Assembly: GCF_006716785.1 (NCBI RefSeq) | Contig: NZ_VFPQ01000001.1 | Location: forward strand, 3,906,001 to 3,970,000 | Reading direction: 5' to 3' | From: Thermopolyspora flexuosa | Lineage (GTDB): Bacteria; Actinomycetota; Actinomycetes; Streptosporangiales; Streptosporangiaceae | Length of the DNA stretch: 64,000 nucleotides | Part shown: one piece after another, positions 57,147 through 64,000 of the stretch | Layout: the number at the start of each line of letters is the position of its first letter | Numbering within the stretch: the first letter of the stretch is position 1 | Notes under the pieces: generated by a model | Databases searched by the model: none | The model's input: only the letters and a program-made list of their open reading frames with translations | Told to the model about the DNA's origin: nothing | Position numbers and translations under genes: made by a program

Positions 57147-58564
57147 AGCTGCCCCCTCAGCAGGTCTTCTTCGGTCTCCCGTCGGATGATCACCCGTGAC
57201 CGCCCGTCGCGGACCGCGACGACGGCGGGCTTGGGCAGGTAGTTGTAGTTGTTGGCGAGCGAGCGGCAGTACGCGCCGGTGCCCGCCACCGCGAGCAGGT
57301 CGCCCGGGACGATGTCCGCGGGCAGCCACAGGTCGCGCACGATCATGTCGCCGCTCTCGCAGTGCTTGCCGACGAGGCGCGACAGCATCGGCCCGGCGTC
57401 GCTCACCCGGGAGGCGAGGCGGCAGGTGTACTCGGCGCCGTACAGCGCGGTGCGGATGTTGTCGCTCATGCCGCCGTCCACGCTGATGTACGTGCGCAGC
57501 CCCTCGACGTCCTTGACCGTGCCGACCTCGTACAGCGTGATGCCGGCGAGACCCGCGATGCCGCGTCCCGGCTCCACGGTGAGCCGCGGGATCGGCAGGT
57601 CGGCGCCCTTGCAGGCGCGGGCCACGATCTCCCGCAGGTTCTCGGCGAGGATCTTCACGTCGAGGGTGTCGTCGCCCTCGACGTACGGGATGCCGTAGCC
57701 GCCGCCGAGGTCGAGCTCGGGGAGCACGACGCCGTGCTCGTCGCGGATCTGCACGAGCAGCGACGCCACCCGCTGCGCGGCGACCTCGAAGCCGGCGGTG
57801 TCGGTGATCTGCGATCCGATGTGCGAGTGCAGGCCGACGAGCTCGAGCTGCGGCATGGCGAGCACCCGCCGCACCGCCTCGGCCGCGGCGCCGCTGGACA
57901 GCGAGAACCCGAACTTCTGGTCGTCGTGCGCGGTCGCGATGAACTCGTGGGTGTGCGCCTCGACGCCCGTGGTGACCCGGATCAGCACCTTGGGCCGCCG
58001 GGTGCCCGTGCCGCGGTCCCGCGCGCCCGGCACGGAGCCGTTGATCTCGTCGACGAGGTAGCCGAGCCGCGCGATCTCCTCGAACGAGTCGATCACGATG
58101 CGCCCGACGCCGACCTCGATCGCCTTCCGCAGCTCGGCGACCGACTTGTTGTTGCCGTGCATCGCGATCCGCTCCGGCGGGAACCCGACGCTGAGCGCCA
58201 CGGCGAGCTCGCCGCCGCTGCACACGTCGAGGCCGAGCCCCTCCTGGTCGATCCAGCGGGCGGTCTCCCGGCACAGGAAGGCCTTGCCGGCGTAGTACAC
58301 GTCGCTGTCGGAGAACGCGGACCGGTAGTCGGCGCACCGCGACCGGAAGTCCTCTTCGTCGATCACGTACAGCGGCGTGCCGTACTCTTTCGCCAGATCC
58401 CTCACGTCCACGCCGCCGACGGTCAGCGCGCCGTCCACACGGCAGGCCGTACGCGGCCAGATCTCCGGGTTGAGCGCGTTCAGGTCGGCCGGGAGCAGCG
58501 GAGGACGTTCCTCGGGCAGCAGATCTGCATGCCGGTCACCGGCGGGATGGGCGAATCGACTCAC
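57143..58564 (-). CDS. lysA: Diaminopimelate decarboxylase
   Basis: PLP enzyme of fold III performing the last step of lysine synthesis. The PLP lysine is Lys94 in [19 protein letters not shown], the [13 protein letters not shown] phosphate loop, EPGRGIAG and the dimer-contributed CESGDMI are present. The GTG at 58564 ([10 protein letters not shown]) gives 473 residues; it has no strong ribosome binding site, and an in-frame upstream extension is low-complexity. It overlaps hom by 4 bases. No argS is seen upstream, though lysA often follows it in relatives. Confidence 0.95.
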   Translation of the reverse strand: MSRFAHPAGDRHADLLPEERPPLLPADLNALNPEIWPRTACRVDGALTVGGVDVRDLAKEYGTPLYVIDEEDFRSRCADYRSAFSDSDVYYAGKAFLCRETARWIDQEGLGLDVCSGGELAVALSVGFPPERIAMHGNNKSVAELRKAIEVGVGRIVIDSFEEIARLGYLVDEINGSVPGARDRGTGTRRPKVLIRVTTGVEAHTHEFIATAHDDQKFGFSLSSGAAAEAVRRVLAMPQLELVGLHSHIGSQITDTAGFEVAAQRVASLLVQIRDEHGVVLPELDLGGGYGIPYVEGDDTLDVKILAENLREIVARACKGADLPIPRLTVEPGRGIAGLAGITLYEVGTVKDVEGLRTYISVDGGMSDNIRTALYGAEYTCRLASRVSDAGPMLSRLVGKHCESGDMIVRDLWLPADIVPGDLLAVAGTGAYCRSLANNYNYLPKPAVVAVRDGRSRVIIRRETEEDLLRGQL

Positions 58565-58956
58565 CCGAACGAGGGTATCCGAACCGCAGAACCCCCGCGT
58601 CGCGTGACCACCTGGCGAGACATCGGCCCTCCCGTCCCGACCACCATTCGTCCCCCACGGCCCTGCCCATCCCGTCGCCGGCACGGCTCAGCCGGGTACC
58701 CACGCGGTCGGCGTGCACCGACCCGAGTGAGATGACCGCCGTTTTCAACGCGCTGGGACGTTGCGCCGCAAGGTCGTCGGCCGGAGGCGCGCAGATGCCA
58801 TGCCTCGTGCAGTGGCGATGCCCTGGACGCCCCGGTCGTCCGGACGCCTCGGGCACGTCCCGCGATCGGGCCGAATAACACCCTGCGGGATGAGCAACAG
58901 GAACACCGCGGTGCCCAGGCTACGTCAAAGAACCAGCCGGCAGTGGTACACGCAAA
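58565..58956. other. Gene-free stretch between lysA and the decayed patch
   Basis: 392 bases with lysA's upstream region. I searched it by eye for a tRNA, argS remnant or strong hairpin and found none. GC begins to fall from about 58900. Confidence 0.45.
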
Positions 58957-59571
58957 TCAATTTATGTTGAATTCTGCTATTCGCCGGTCCGCCCCCTTCA
59001 CCATCTCCAGAAAGACATCCCGTTCCAGGCCGCGGTTGGAGTCCGGATCCCGGTGACTACTGAAGGTGACCTCAACGACATACTTGCCGTAGCGTCCGTA
59101 AAAGGCCCAGCCGAAACAACTGGGTCGACGCTCTTCACGCCAGGGCATACAGCCAAGCGAGGCCGCGTCCGCCTTCGGACCCTCGGCACCCAGATCGACG
59201 GGTCGAACAGTGGCAAGATGGTCTTCATCGTTGTACACCCTGCCATAGGGCGCCATTTGCAATTCACGTGCCGCTGAAGCCTCGCCGGAAAATCTGATCA
59301 CAGTTTGCCGAAGTGGATAGCGGCCCTGCCGGGCGCCCCAGCCTCCATCTGCCGCAATCTCCGCACCCCACCAAGGTTCACGGCCGACCGTGACGTCCTT
59401 TGCAACCCGGATGAAGGACACCTTGGGCAGGTCGTCTTTTTCCGCCAGCAACTTCCATGGTTCGACATCTGCGGATCGACGCCCGGTCACGCGGTCGAAG
59501 ACAGAAACCCGATCAATACGCCACCTACGACCGCGATGGCTCCGAGGAACGCCGAGAAAAGCCCTACCCAT
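58957..59571 (-). CDS. Hypothetical protein, probably the frameshifted body of a membrane-anchored protein
   Basis: No family recognised. The 204-codon frame looks coding from about residue 25 on (RVTGRRSADVEPWKLLAEKD, then PWWGAEIAADGGWG and FGWAFYGRYGKYVVEVTF). Its first 24 residues are basic and overlap, in another frame, the membrane-helix stretch of a 34-codon gene. A single-base frame change near 59490-59510 would join the two into an N-anchored protein of about 225 residues. GC and codon use are less biased than in flanking genes. Ends with EFNIN. Confidence 0.5.
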   Translation of the reverse strand: MGRAFLGVPRSHRGRRWRIDRVSVFDRVTGRRSADVEPWKLLAEKDDLPKVSFIRVAKDVTVGREPWWGAEIAADGGWGARQGRYPLRQTVIRFSGEASAARELQMAPYGRVYNDEDHLATVRPVDLGAEGPKADAASLGCMPWREERRPSCFGWAFYGRYGKYVVEVTFSSHRDPDSNRGLERDVFLEMVKGADRRIAEFNIN

Positions 59572-59591
59572 TCCTTCGGGATCTTCCTCAT
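59487..59591 (-). CDS. 34-residue membrane-helix fragment upstream of the hypothetical body
   Basis: Short gene MRKIPKEW... with a membrane helix (VGLFSAFLGAIAVVGGVLIG) ending at a TGA. Its ATG overlaps the stop of the 111-codon frame upstream (ATGA), which argues that translation normally begins here. It probably represents the N-terminus of the downstream protein, detached by a frameshift. Confidence 0.4.
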   Translation of the reverse strand: MRKIPKEWVGLFSAFLGAIAVVGGVLIGFLSSTA

Positions 59592-59923
59592 CTCGCCAAC
59601 CCTGCGGCGGTCGGTTGATTCACGGATTGGAGCACCAGGAGCACCACTTCCCTGCGCTCGCTTGTTCTCCTGAGCCCCGCGATCACCTTGGCCGGCTGCG
59701 GCTCCATAGGGCCGGATGCCTCGGCGAACCCGGCACCCTTGAGATCGGCGATGGTTCTCCTGGGCTCGCTCCGCTCCAGTCGTATGAATTCATCGTGCGG
59801 CCTCCCGACGACCGTCCAAGTCGGCACGTGTGCTCCCCGATTCGGCGCGGGAGGTATTGGCAGGAGTACTCCTCGTTGAGCCGGCCACGGTCGTTCGTCA
59901 CGCCCGCACATTTCGGCGGGCAC
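59588..59923 (-). CDS. Unrecognised 111-residue protein
   Basis: A frame with plausible coding character in its last 80 residues (GRPHDEFIRLERSEPRRTIA, EVVLLVLQSVNQP) but no motif I know. The N-terminal 30 residues look non-coding, so the true start may be further in. It overlaps the next gene by ATGA and lies 63 bases after the anti-sigma-like gene. It may be a decayed or fast-evolving regulatory partner. Confidence 0.35.
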   Translation of the reverse strand: MPAEMCGRDERPWPAQRGVLLPIPPAPNRGAHVPTWTVVGRPHDEFIRLERSEPRRTIADLKGAGFAEASGPMEPQPAKVIAGLRRTSERREVVLLVLQSVNQPTAAGLAR

Positions 59924-59986
59924 TGAGGGGCCACTCCCGCCAGGCCGTACCTCTCGGTCTCCGGTCGGGCGCCAAGCCCTTCCGCG

Positions 59987-60382
59987 TCAGTACTTGACCG
60001 TGAACCAGACAACACGGCCGGTCGCGTCGTCGTGGAAGCCCCACTCCTGGGAGAGCTGCTCCACGAGGAACATGCCGCGGCCGCCCTCGCCCTCAGGGTT
60101 CCGGCAGACCCGTGGCACCGACTCCCCTCCCTCGTCGGTGACGTCGCCGTGGACGAGTCCGTCCCCCTGGGTGATGGCGACCCTGATCCGTCCGCCCTGC
60201 CCGGATCGCGAGTGCCGGACCGAATTGGTCACCAATTCCGACACGATGAGCATCACGTTGTCCAGCGCTGGATGTCCGGCGCCGAGCACGCCCTTGACCC
60301 AGGATCGGGCATACGAGACGGACGCCGCTTCCCCCGTCAACTCCACGCTGCCCAGAACTCCACCCCGCCCCGTCGTCGGCAT
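59987..60382 (-). CDS. Anti-sigma-factor-like serine kinase (GHKL ATPase)
   Basis: Small cytoplasmic ATP-binding protein of the RsbW/SpoIIAB type, 131 residues. The N-box is VSELVTNSVRHS, the G1 box DVTDEGG and the G2 region GGRGMFLVEQLSQEWG. Actinobacteria encode many of these; some bind sigma factors, others act with STAS or XRE partners. No sigma factor or anti-anti-sigma gene is adjacent. A sigma-F/B-like promoter sits 25-48 bases before the ATG. Confidence 0.85.
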   Translation of the reverse strand: MPTTGRGGVLGSVELTGEAASVSYARSWVKGVLGAGHPALDNVMLIVSELVTNSVRHSRSGQGGRIRVAITQGDGLVHGDVTDEGGESVPRVCRNPEGEGGRGMFLVEQLSQEWGFHDDATGRVVWFTVKY

Positions 60383-60406
60383 CGATACGCTTCGTCACCG
60401 AGGTCT

Positions 60407-60430
60407 TTACCCATTCGTTGGGTCTTTAAC
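60407..60430 (-). promoter_or_regulatory. Candidate SigF/SigB-type promoter
   Basis: On the minus strand GTTA (60430-60427), 14 bases, then GGGTAA (60412-60407): close to the GTTT-N14/16-GGGTAA pattern of actinobacterial stress sigma factors. TAAAGACC is also directly repeated here at a 19-base period. Confidence 0.45.
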
Positions 60431-60878
60431 GACGTAGGCGGGCCGGCTTTTGAGGCTCCGTGTCCTCACAGGATTCACCGTGGCACGTGAATCAGACAAG
60501 AAAGACGCATGCCACTGACGACAGGGATCACGGCGGAAAGCGTCTCTCCGACCGCTACACCCGCGTATCGGACGCCGAGGAGAGACACGGCCACTCTGCT
60601 ACACAGCCACGAAATGCCGGTGTGGAGCAGCCATCAGGTATCGACATGTGAACTTTATCAACATTAACAAGCGCCGATTCCAGAATCCAAGGGCATCCGG
60701 AATCGGCGGCGAGGCTTCACAGGCGCGACGACGGTGCCACCGTCCGGGTCCGGCCGTACTTCCGGATGCGGAGCCGATGCGGTGTGCGGAATCGACCGCT
60801 TGGTATCGACCGTTTTGGTGCGGTCCATACGGCCCGCAGGCCGGCCGGGTGCCGGGGCGGGGACGACGCGCGTGCACC

Positions 60879-60916
60879 GGTGGCGGGGCCGAGCGCCGTT
60901 GATCGGCCCCGCCACC
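60879..60916 (-). terminator. Terminator after treS
   Basis: Perfect 14-bp inverted repeat GGTGGCGGGGCCGA / TCGGCCCCGCCACC with a 10-base loop; after a small internal loop the flanking GTGC and GCAC also pair. 92 bases past the treS stop. Confidence 0.65.
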
Positions 60917-61008
60917 TGGCACGACGGCAGCGTGGTGCCGCCAGGGCGCGGGTCACGGCCGGTGCAGATCCGTCGGGCGGCCGTGACCCACGGCGAGCTG
61001 GAACGTTC

Positions 61009-62724
61009 TCAGTCGATCGGCGACTGGGGCTCGCCCTTGAGCTCGAACCAGTAGAAGCCGTGGCCCGGGAGGGTGAGCAGGTAGGGCAGGTCGCCGATCG
61101 GCGGGAAGACCACGTTGCCGCGGCACTCGACCGGGCTGATGCCCTTGAACCGGCTCAGGTCGAGCTCGACCGGCTGCGGGTACTTGGAGAGGTTGTTGAC
61201 GCAGAGCATGCGGTCCTCGCCGTCCTCACGGAGGAAGGCGAGCACGGCCTGGTTGCTGCAGTAGAGCTCGATGTAGTCGCCGGTGCCGAAGACGGGGTGC
61301 CGCCGCCGGGTCTCCAGCATCTGCCGGGTGAAGTTGAGCAGCGACGTGGGCTGCTTCATCTGCGCCTCGACGTTGATCGCCTGGTACCCGTAGATCGGGT
61401 CCATGATCACCGGCAGGTAGAGGCTCGCCGGGTCGCCGTCGGAGAAGCCGCCGTTGCGGTCCGGCGTCCACTGCATGGGCGTGCGGACCGGGTCGCGGTC
61501 ACCGAGCCAGATGTTGTCCCCCATGCCGATCTCGTCGCCGTAGTAGAGCACCGGCGAGCCCGGCAGGGAGAGCAGCAGCGCGGTGAACAGCTCGATCTGG
61601 TCGCGGTTGTTCTCGAGCAGCGGCGCGAGCCGGCGGCGGATGCCGAGGTAGGCCCGCATGCGCGGGTCCTTGGCGTACTCGGCGTGCATGTAGTCCCGCT
61701 CCTCCTCGGTCACCATCTCGAGCGTGAGCTCGTCGTGGTTGCGGAGGAAGATGCCCCACTGCGCCTTTTCCGGGATCTTGGGGGTGCGGGACATGATCTC
61801 GCTGATCGGCATGCGGTTCTCCCGCCGCACCGCCATGAAGATGCGCGGCATGAGCGGGAAGTGGAACGCCATGTGGCACTCGTCACCGCCGGTGGCCGGG
61901 TCGCCGAAGTACTCCACGACGTCCTCCGGCCAGCCGTTCGCCTCGGCGAGCAGCACCCGGTCCGGGTAGAGCCGGTCGATCTCCTTGCGGATGCGCTTGA
62001 GGTAGGCGTGCGTCTCCGGCAGGCCGGCGCAGGTGGTGCCCTCCCGCTCGAACAGGTACGGCACGGCGTCGAGCCGGAAGCCGTCGATGCCGAGGTCGAG
62101 CCAGAACCGCAGCACCTCGAGCATGGCCTCCTGCACCGCCGGGTTGTCGTAGTTGAGGTCCGGCTGGTGGTGGAAGAACCGGTGCCAGTAGTACTGGCCG
62201 CGCACCGGGTCGAAGGTCCAGTTGGACTCCTCTACGCCGACGAAGACGATCGGCGCCTCCTTGTACTTGTTCGGGTCGTCCGACCAGACGTAGAAGTCGC
62301 CGTACGGCCCGTCGGGATCGCGGCGGGAGGCCTGGAACCAGGGGTGCTGGTCGCTGGTGTGGTTCATCACCATGTCGGTGATGATCCGCAAGCCCCGCTT
62401 GTGCGCCTGCTCCACCAACTCCACGAAGTCCGACAGATCGCCGAATGCCGGAAGGATCTTCATGTAGTCGGAGACGTCGTAGCCGCCATCACGCAGCGGG
62501 GACTCATACAGCGGGAGCAGCCACAGGCAGTCCACGCCGAGCCACTTCAGATAGTCGAGCTTCTCGATGAGCCCGCGCAGGTCGCCGGTGCCGTCGCCGT
62601 TCGAGTCCTTGAAGCCGCGGACGAGCACCTCGTAGAAGACGGCCCGCTTGTACCACTGCGGATCCCGGGAGACGAAGTCCTCTGAAACCGGGTCAGGGCA
62701 GGCTGAAGCGCACATGAGTCTCAC
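61009..62724 (-). CDS. treS: Trehalose synthase (maltose alpha-D-glucosyltransferase)
   Basis: GH13 enzyme that isomerises maltose and trehalose, joining trehalose and glycogen metabolism. The (beta/alpha)8 barrel shows [15 protein letters not shown], the nucleophile in [14 protein letters not shown], the acid/base in [12 protein letters not shown] and the third carboxylate in [12 protein letters not shown]. At the C-terminus is the treS-typical GFYWFEL strand. The 571 residues equal the single-domain form; no maltokinase domain is fused and none is adjacent in the window. The GTG at 62724 has a weak GAG box; an ATG three codons later is possible. A promoter with an operator-like palindrome lies 140 bases upstream. 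Confidence 0.95.
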   Translation of the reverse strand: MRLMCASACPDPVSEDFVSRDPQWYKRAVFYEVLVRGFKDSNGDGTGDLRGLIEKLDYLKWLGVDCLWLLPLYESPLRDGGYDVSDYMKILPAFGDLSDFVELVEQAHKRGLRIITDMVMNHTSDQHPWFQASRRDPDGPYGDFYVWSDDPNKYKEAPIVFVGVEESNWTFDPVRGQYYWHRFFHHQPDLNYDNPAVQEAMLEVLRFWLDLGIDGFRLDAVPYLFEREGTTCAGLPETHAYLKRIRKEIDRLYPDRVLLAEANGWPEDVVEYFGDPATGGDECHMAFHFPLMPRIFMAVRRENRMPISEIMSRTPKIPEKAQWGIFLRNHDELTLEMVTEEERDYMHAEYAKDPRMRAYLGIRRRLAPLLENNRDQIELFTALLLSLPGSPVLYYGDEIGMGDNIWLGDRDPVRTPMQWTPDRNGGFSDGDPASLYLPVIMDPIYGYQAINVEAQMKQPTSLLNFTRQMLETRRRHPVFGTGDYIELYCSNQAVLAFLREDGEDRMLCVNNLSKYPQPVELDLSRFKGISPVECRGNVVFPPIGDLPYLLTLPGHGFYWFELKGEPQSPID

Positions 62725-62852
62725 TCACATGATGAGGGAAGCAGGGTGTTACCGGTGGAAGTCCGCCGCCTGGGGAGCTGTGTGACAAGCCCCTCGCCCT
62801 GGATAGAACCCCTGATCGTGTCGCGGTTCCCCCGTGCCTGGGCGGCGTTCTG

Positions 62853-62885
62853 GCCGAACATTACCAGTTCGGCGACCCGTCCGAA
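62853..62885 (-). promoter_or_regulatory. treS promoter with overlapping inverted repeat
   Basis: On the minus strand TTCGGA (62885-62880), 16 bases, TAATGT (62863-62858). The -10 lies within the perfect inverted repeat GCCGAAC / GTTCGGC (62853-62859, 62867-62873), placed to block polymerase if bound by a repressor. Confidence 0.45.
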
Positions 62886-62977
62886 TCCATTTCAGCGGGA
62901 GTCGTCGATTAGCAACGGATCCGTCATCATCCCAGGTGAATAGCCACGTGATCGCTCGGTCACGGTCCGCCCAACAG

Positions 62978-64000
62978 TCAGGCCCACGGCGGAGTGAGGT
63001 CGCCGAGCAGGTCCTCGTAGTCGGCGAGCCAGGCGCCGAACAGCACCAGCCCGCGGAGCCAGAACCGGGAGTTCCACGACCGGAACGCGGTGAGCGCGTC
63101 CGGGCCGTCGGCGACCACCCGGAGCATCTCCTCCGACAGCAGCCCCTCGACGGCGGCGACGCGCCGCAGCATGCGGTGGCTCCACTCCCGCGCGGCCGGG
63201 CCGCCCGAGCGCAGCGGCACCCGCCGGTTCGGCAGCAGCGGCACGTTGGTGGACGGCAACGCCGCCACCCGCGGGTTCGCCGCCTGCAGGATCTCCCGGT
63301 AGAACCGGCCGCCCTCCTTGCGCGTCACCGGCACCGACAGCGCCGCGTCGAAGAACTCCGGATGCAGGAACGGGAAGATCGGCGTGACCTCGGGCCCGAC
63401 CAGGTTCACCGGGGAGCGCGCGATGCCCCGGGCGGTGCGGGTGTGCAGCACGCTCAGCGGCAGCTCGGCGCGGTGGCCGCGCAACATCGAGGTGGCCCGG
63501 CCGAACGCCTCCCGCACCCGCTCGTCGATCCACGCCGCGGCCCGCTCCGACAGCACCGGCAGGTGCGCCTCGCCGTTCGCGAGCGACCGCAGCAGCGCCT
63601 CGCGGCGCGCCGCCGCGCTCTCCGCGCCCACCGCCGCCGAGCTGATGAGAAAGTTCTTCATCAGCGGCCCGCCGGCGAGGCCGTCCACGATCGGCCGCCC
63701 GGCCGCGTGGACCTGGCGGGCGAACGGCGCGTACCAGGCGTGGTGGCTGGTGAGGTACTCGAGCCGGCGCGCCGTCCACAGCGCCTCGTCCGGGTAGGCG
63801 GCGGGGTCCTGCGGGATCACCCGGTGCGGGATGCCGAGCTCGCGGGTGATGTACCGGGCGAAGTCGATGTCGTTGTCGAGCCCGTCGTCCGGGCTCGTCG
63901 TCCACGACTCGACGTCCATCCTCCGGGCCACCGCCACGCTCGCGAGCAGCCGCGAGTCGTACCCGCCGCTCACCGGCACGAGCACCGGCCGGTCCTCGTA
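62978..64000 (-). CDS. Asparagine-synthase-like amidotransferase, N-terminus beyond window
   Basis: C-terminal synthetase domain of the asparagine synthase family. The ATP pyrophosphatase loop VPVSGGYDSRLLA opens the visible part, followed by a DFARYITRELGIPHR helix and a long all-helical remainder ending LLGDLTPPWA. The frame is open through the right edge, so the N-terminal glutaminase half, if present, is outside. The sequence is divergent from housekeeping AsnB. It is more like the specialised synthase-like proteins of antibiotic, lasso-peptide or surface-glycan clusters, so asparagine synthesis should not be assumed. It lies upstream of treS on the same strand, with 253 bases between. 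Confidence 0.82.
   Translation of the reverse strand, partial: YEDRPVLVPVSGGYDSRLLASVAVARRMDVESWTTSPDDGLDNDIDFARYITRELGIPHRVIPQDPAAYPDEALWTARRLEYLTSHHAWYAPFARQVHAAGRPIVDGLAGGPLMKNFLISSAAVGAESAAARREALLRSLANGEAHLPVLSERAAAWIDERVREAFGRATSMLRGHRAELPLSVLHTRTARGIARSPVNLVGPEVTPIFPFLHPEFFDAALSVPVTRKEGGRFYREILQAANPRVAALPSTNVPLLPNRRVPLRSGGPAAREWSHRMLRRVAAVEGLLSEEMLRVVADGPDALTAFRSWNSRFWLRGLVLFGAWLADYEDLLGDLTPPWA

Larger units (their letters stand above)
60383..61008. other. Gene-free, lower-GC stretch before treS end
   Basis: 626 bases. 60383-60440 holds the promoter above. 60440-60680 is the lowest-GC part of the window with short frames of no family resemblance. The treS terminator is at 60879-60916. 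No RNA gene, integrase or repeat boundary was found. Confidence 0.45.

Noticed and set aside
60460-60651. 63-codon plus-strand frame in the lower-GC stretch.
   Set aside because: No ribosome binding site, no motif, and biased toward His/Arg/Asp as in random sequence.

Overview
The window is high-GC DNA from an actinobacterium. The supporting evidence is a run of conserved actinobacterial markers in a gene order that, as I recall it, resembles the Streptomyces core chromosome: NucS mismatch endonuclease, DUF2550 beside atpC, a DivIVA-domain Scy/FilP-like coiled-coil protein beside methylmalonyl-CoA epimerase, and lysA-hom-thrC-thrB-rho-rpmE-prfA-prmC-tsaC-glyA-(MraY-like)-atp. A Streptosporangiales-type host is my inference; nothing in the window fixes the genus.

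Layout. 1-6.5 kb (minus strand): a DHA2-type MFS exporter cut by the left edge, a YqgE/AlgH protein, an ACT-domain malic enzyme, a thioredoxin-TPR protein and a coenzyme B12-type acyl-CoA mutase large subunit. 6.7-11.8 kb: a secreted subtilisin, a MarR regulator, and a membrane protein paired with a DUF4230 protein behind a structured leader. 11.8-17.6 kb: meaB, thiolase, epimerase, the polar-growth coiled-coil protein and an AI-2E-type permease. 17.6-26.6 kb: two alpha/beta hydrolases, nucS, a coupled ABC-2 transporter/two-component system, and an aldehyde dehydrogenase with a TetR regulator. 26.8-37.5 kb: cobalamin adenosyltransferase, DUF2550, the complete F1Fo ATP synthase operon and a polyprenyl-phosphate sugar-1-phosphate transferase. 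37.6-58.6 kb: glyA, an unusual two-gene cassette (a 687-aa protein with nine tandem 25-residue repeats plus a 128-aa helical protein), tsaC, prmC, prfA, rpmE, rho, thrB, thrC, a glycosyltransferase island, hom and lysA. 59-64 kb: a lower-GC, partly decayed patch with an anti-sigma-like kinase, then trehalose synthase and an asparagine-synthase-like gene cut by the right edge.

How the parts fit. Mutase, epimerase, thiolase, MeaB chaperone and the ATP:cobalamin adenosyltransferase, spread over about 22 kb, form a B12-dependent acyl-CoA (propionate/branched-chain) module. The mutase lacks its B12-binding domain here, so a partner must be encoded elsewhere. The translation-termination block (rpmE, prfA, prmC, tsaC), rho, and aspartate-family amino acid genes (lysA, hom, thrC, thrB) read the same way. 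A three-glycosyltransferase island separates thrC from hom.

The least explained locus is 39.1-41.6 kb: an exact-period 75-bp tandem array inside a gene whose start signal sits in a 10-bp inverted repeat, coupled to a small helical protein. A WXG100/ESX-like nature is suggested by helical pattern only. Many intergenic regions carry strong GC hairpins without U-tracts, several built around CCGTACGG.
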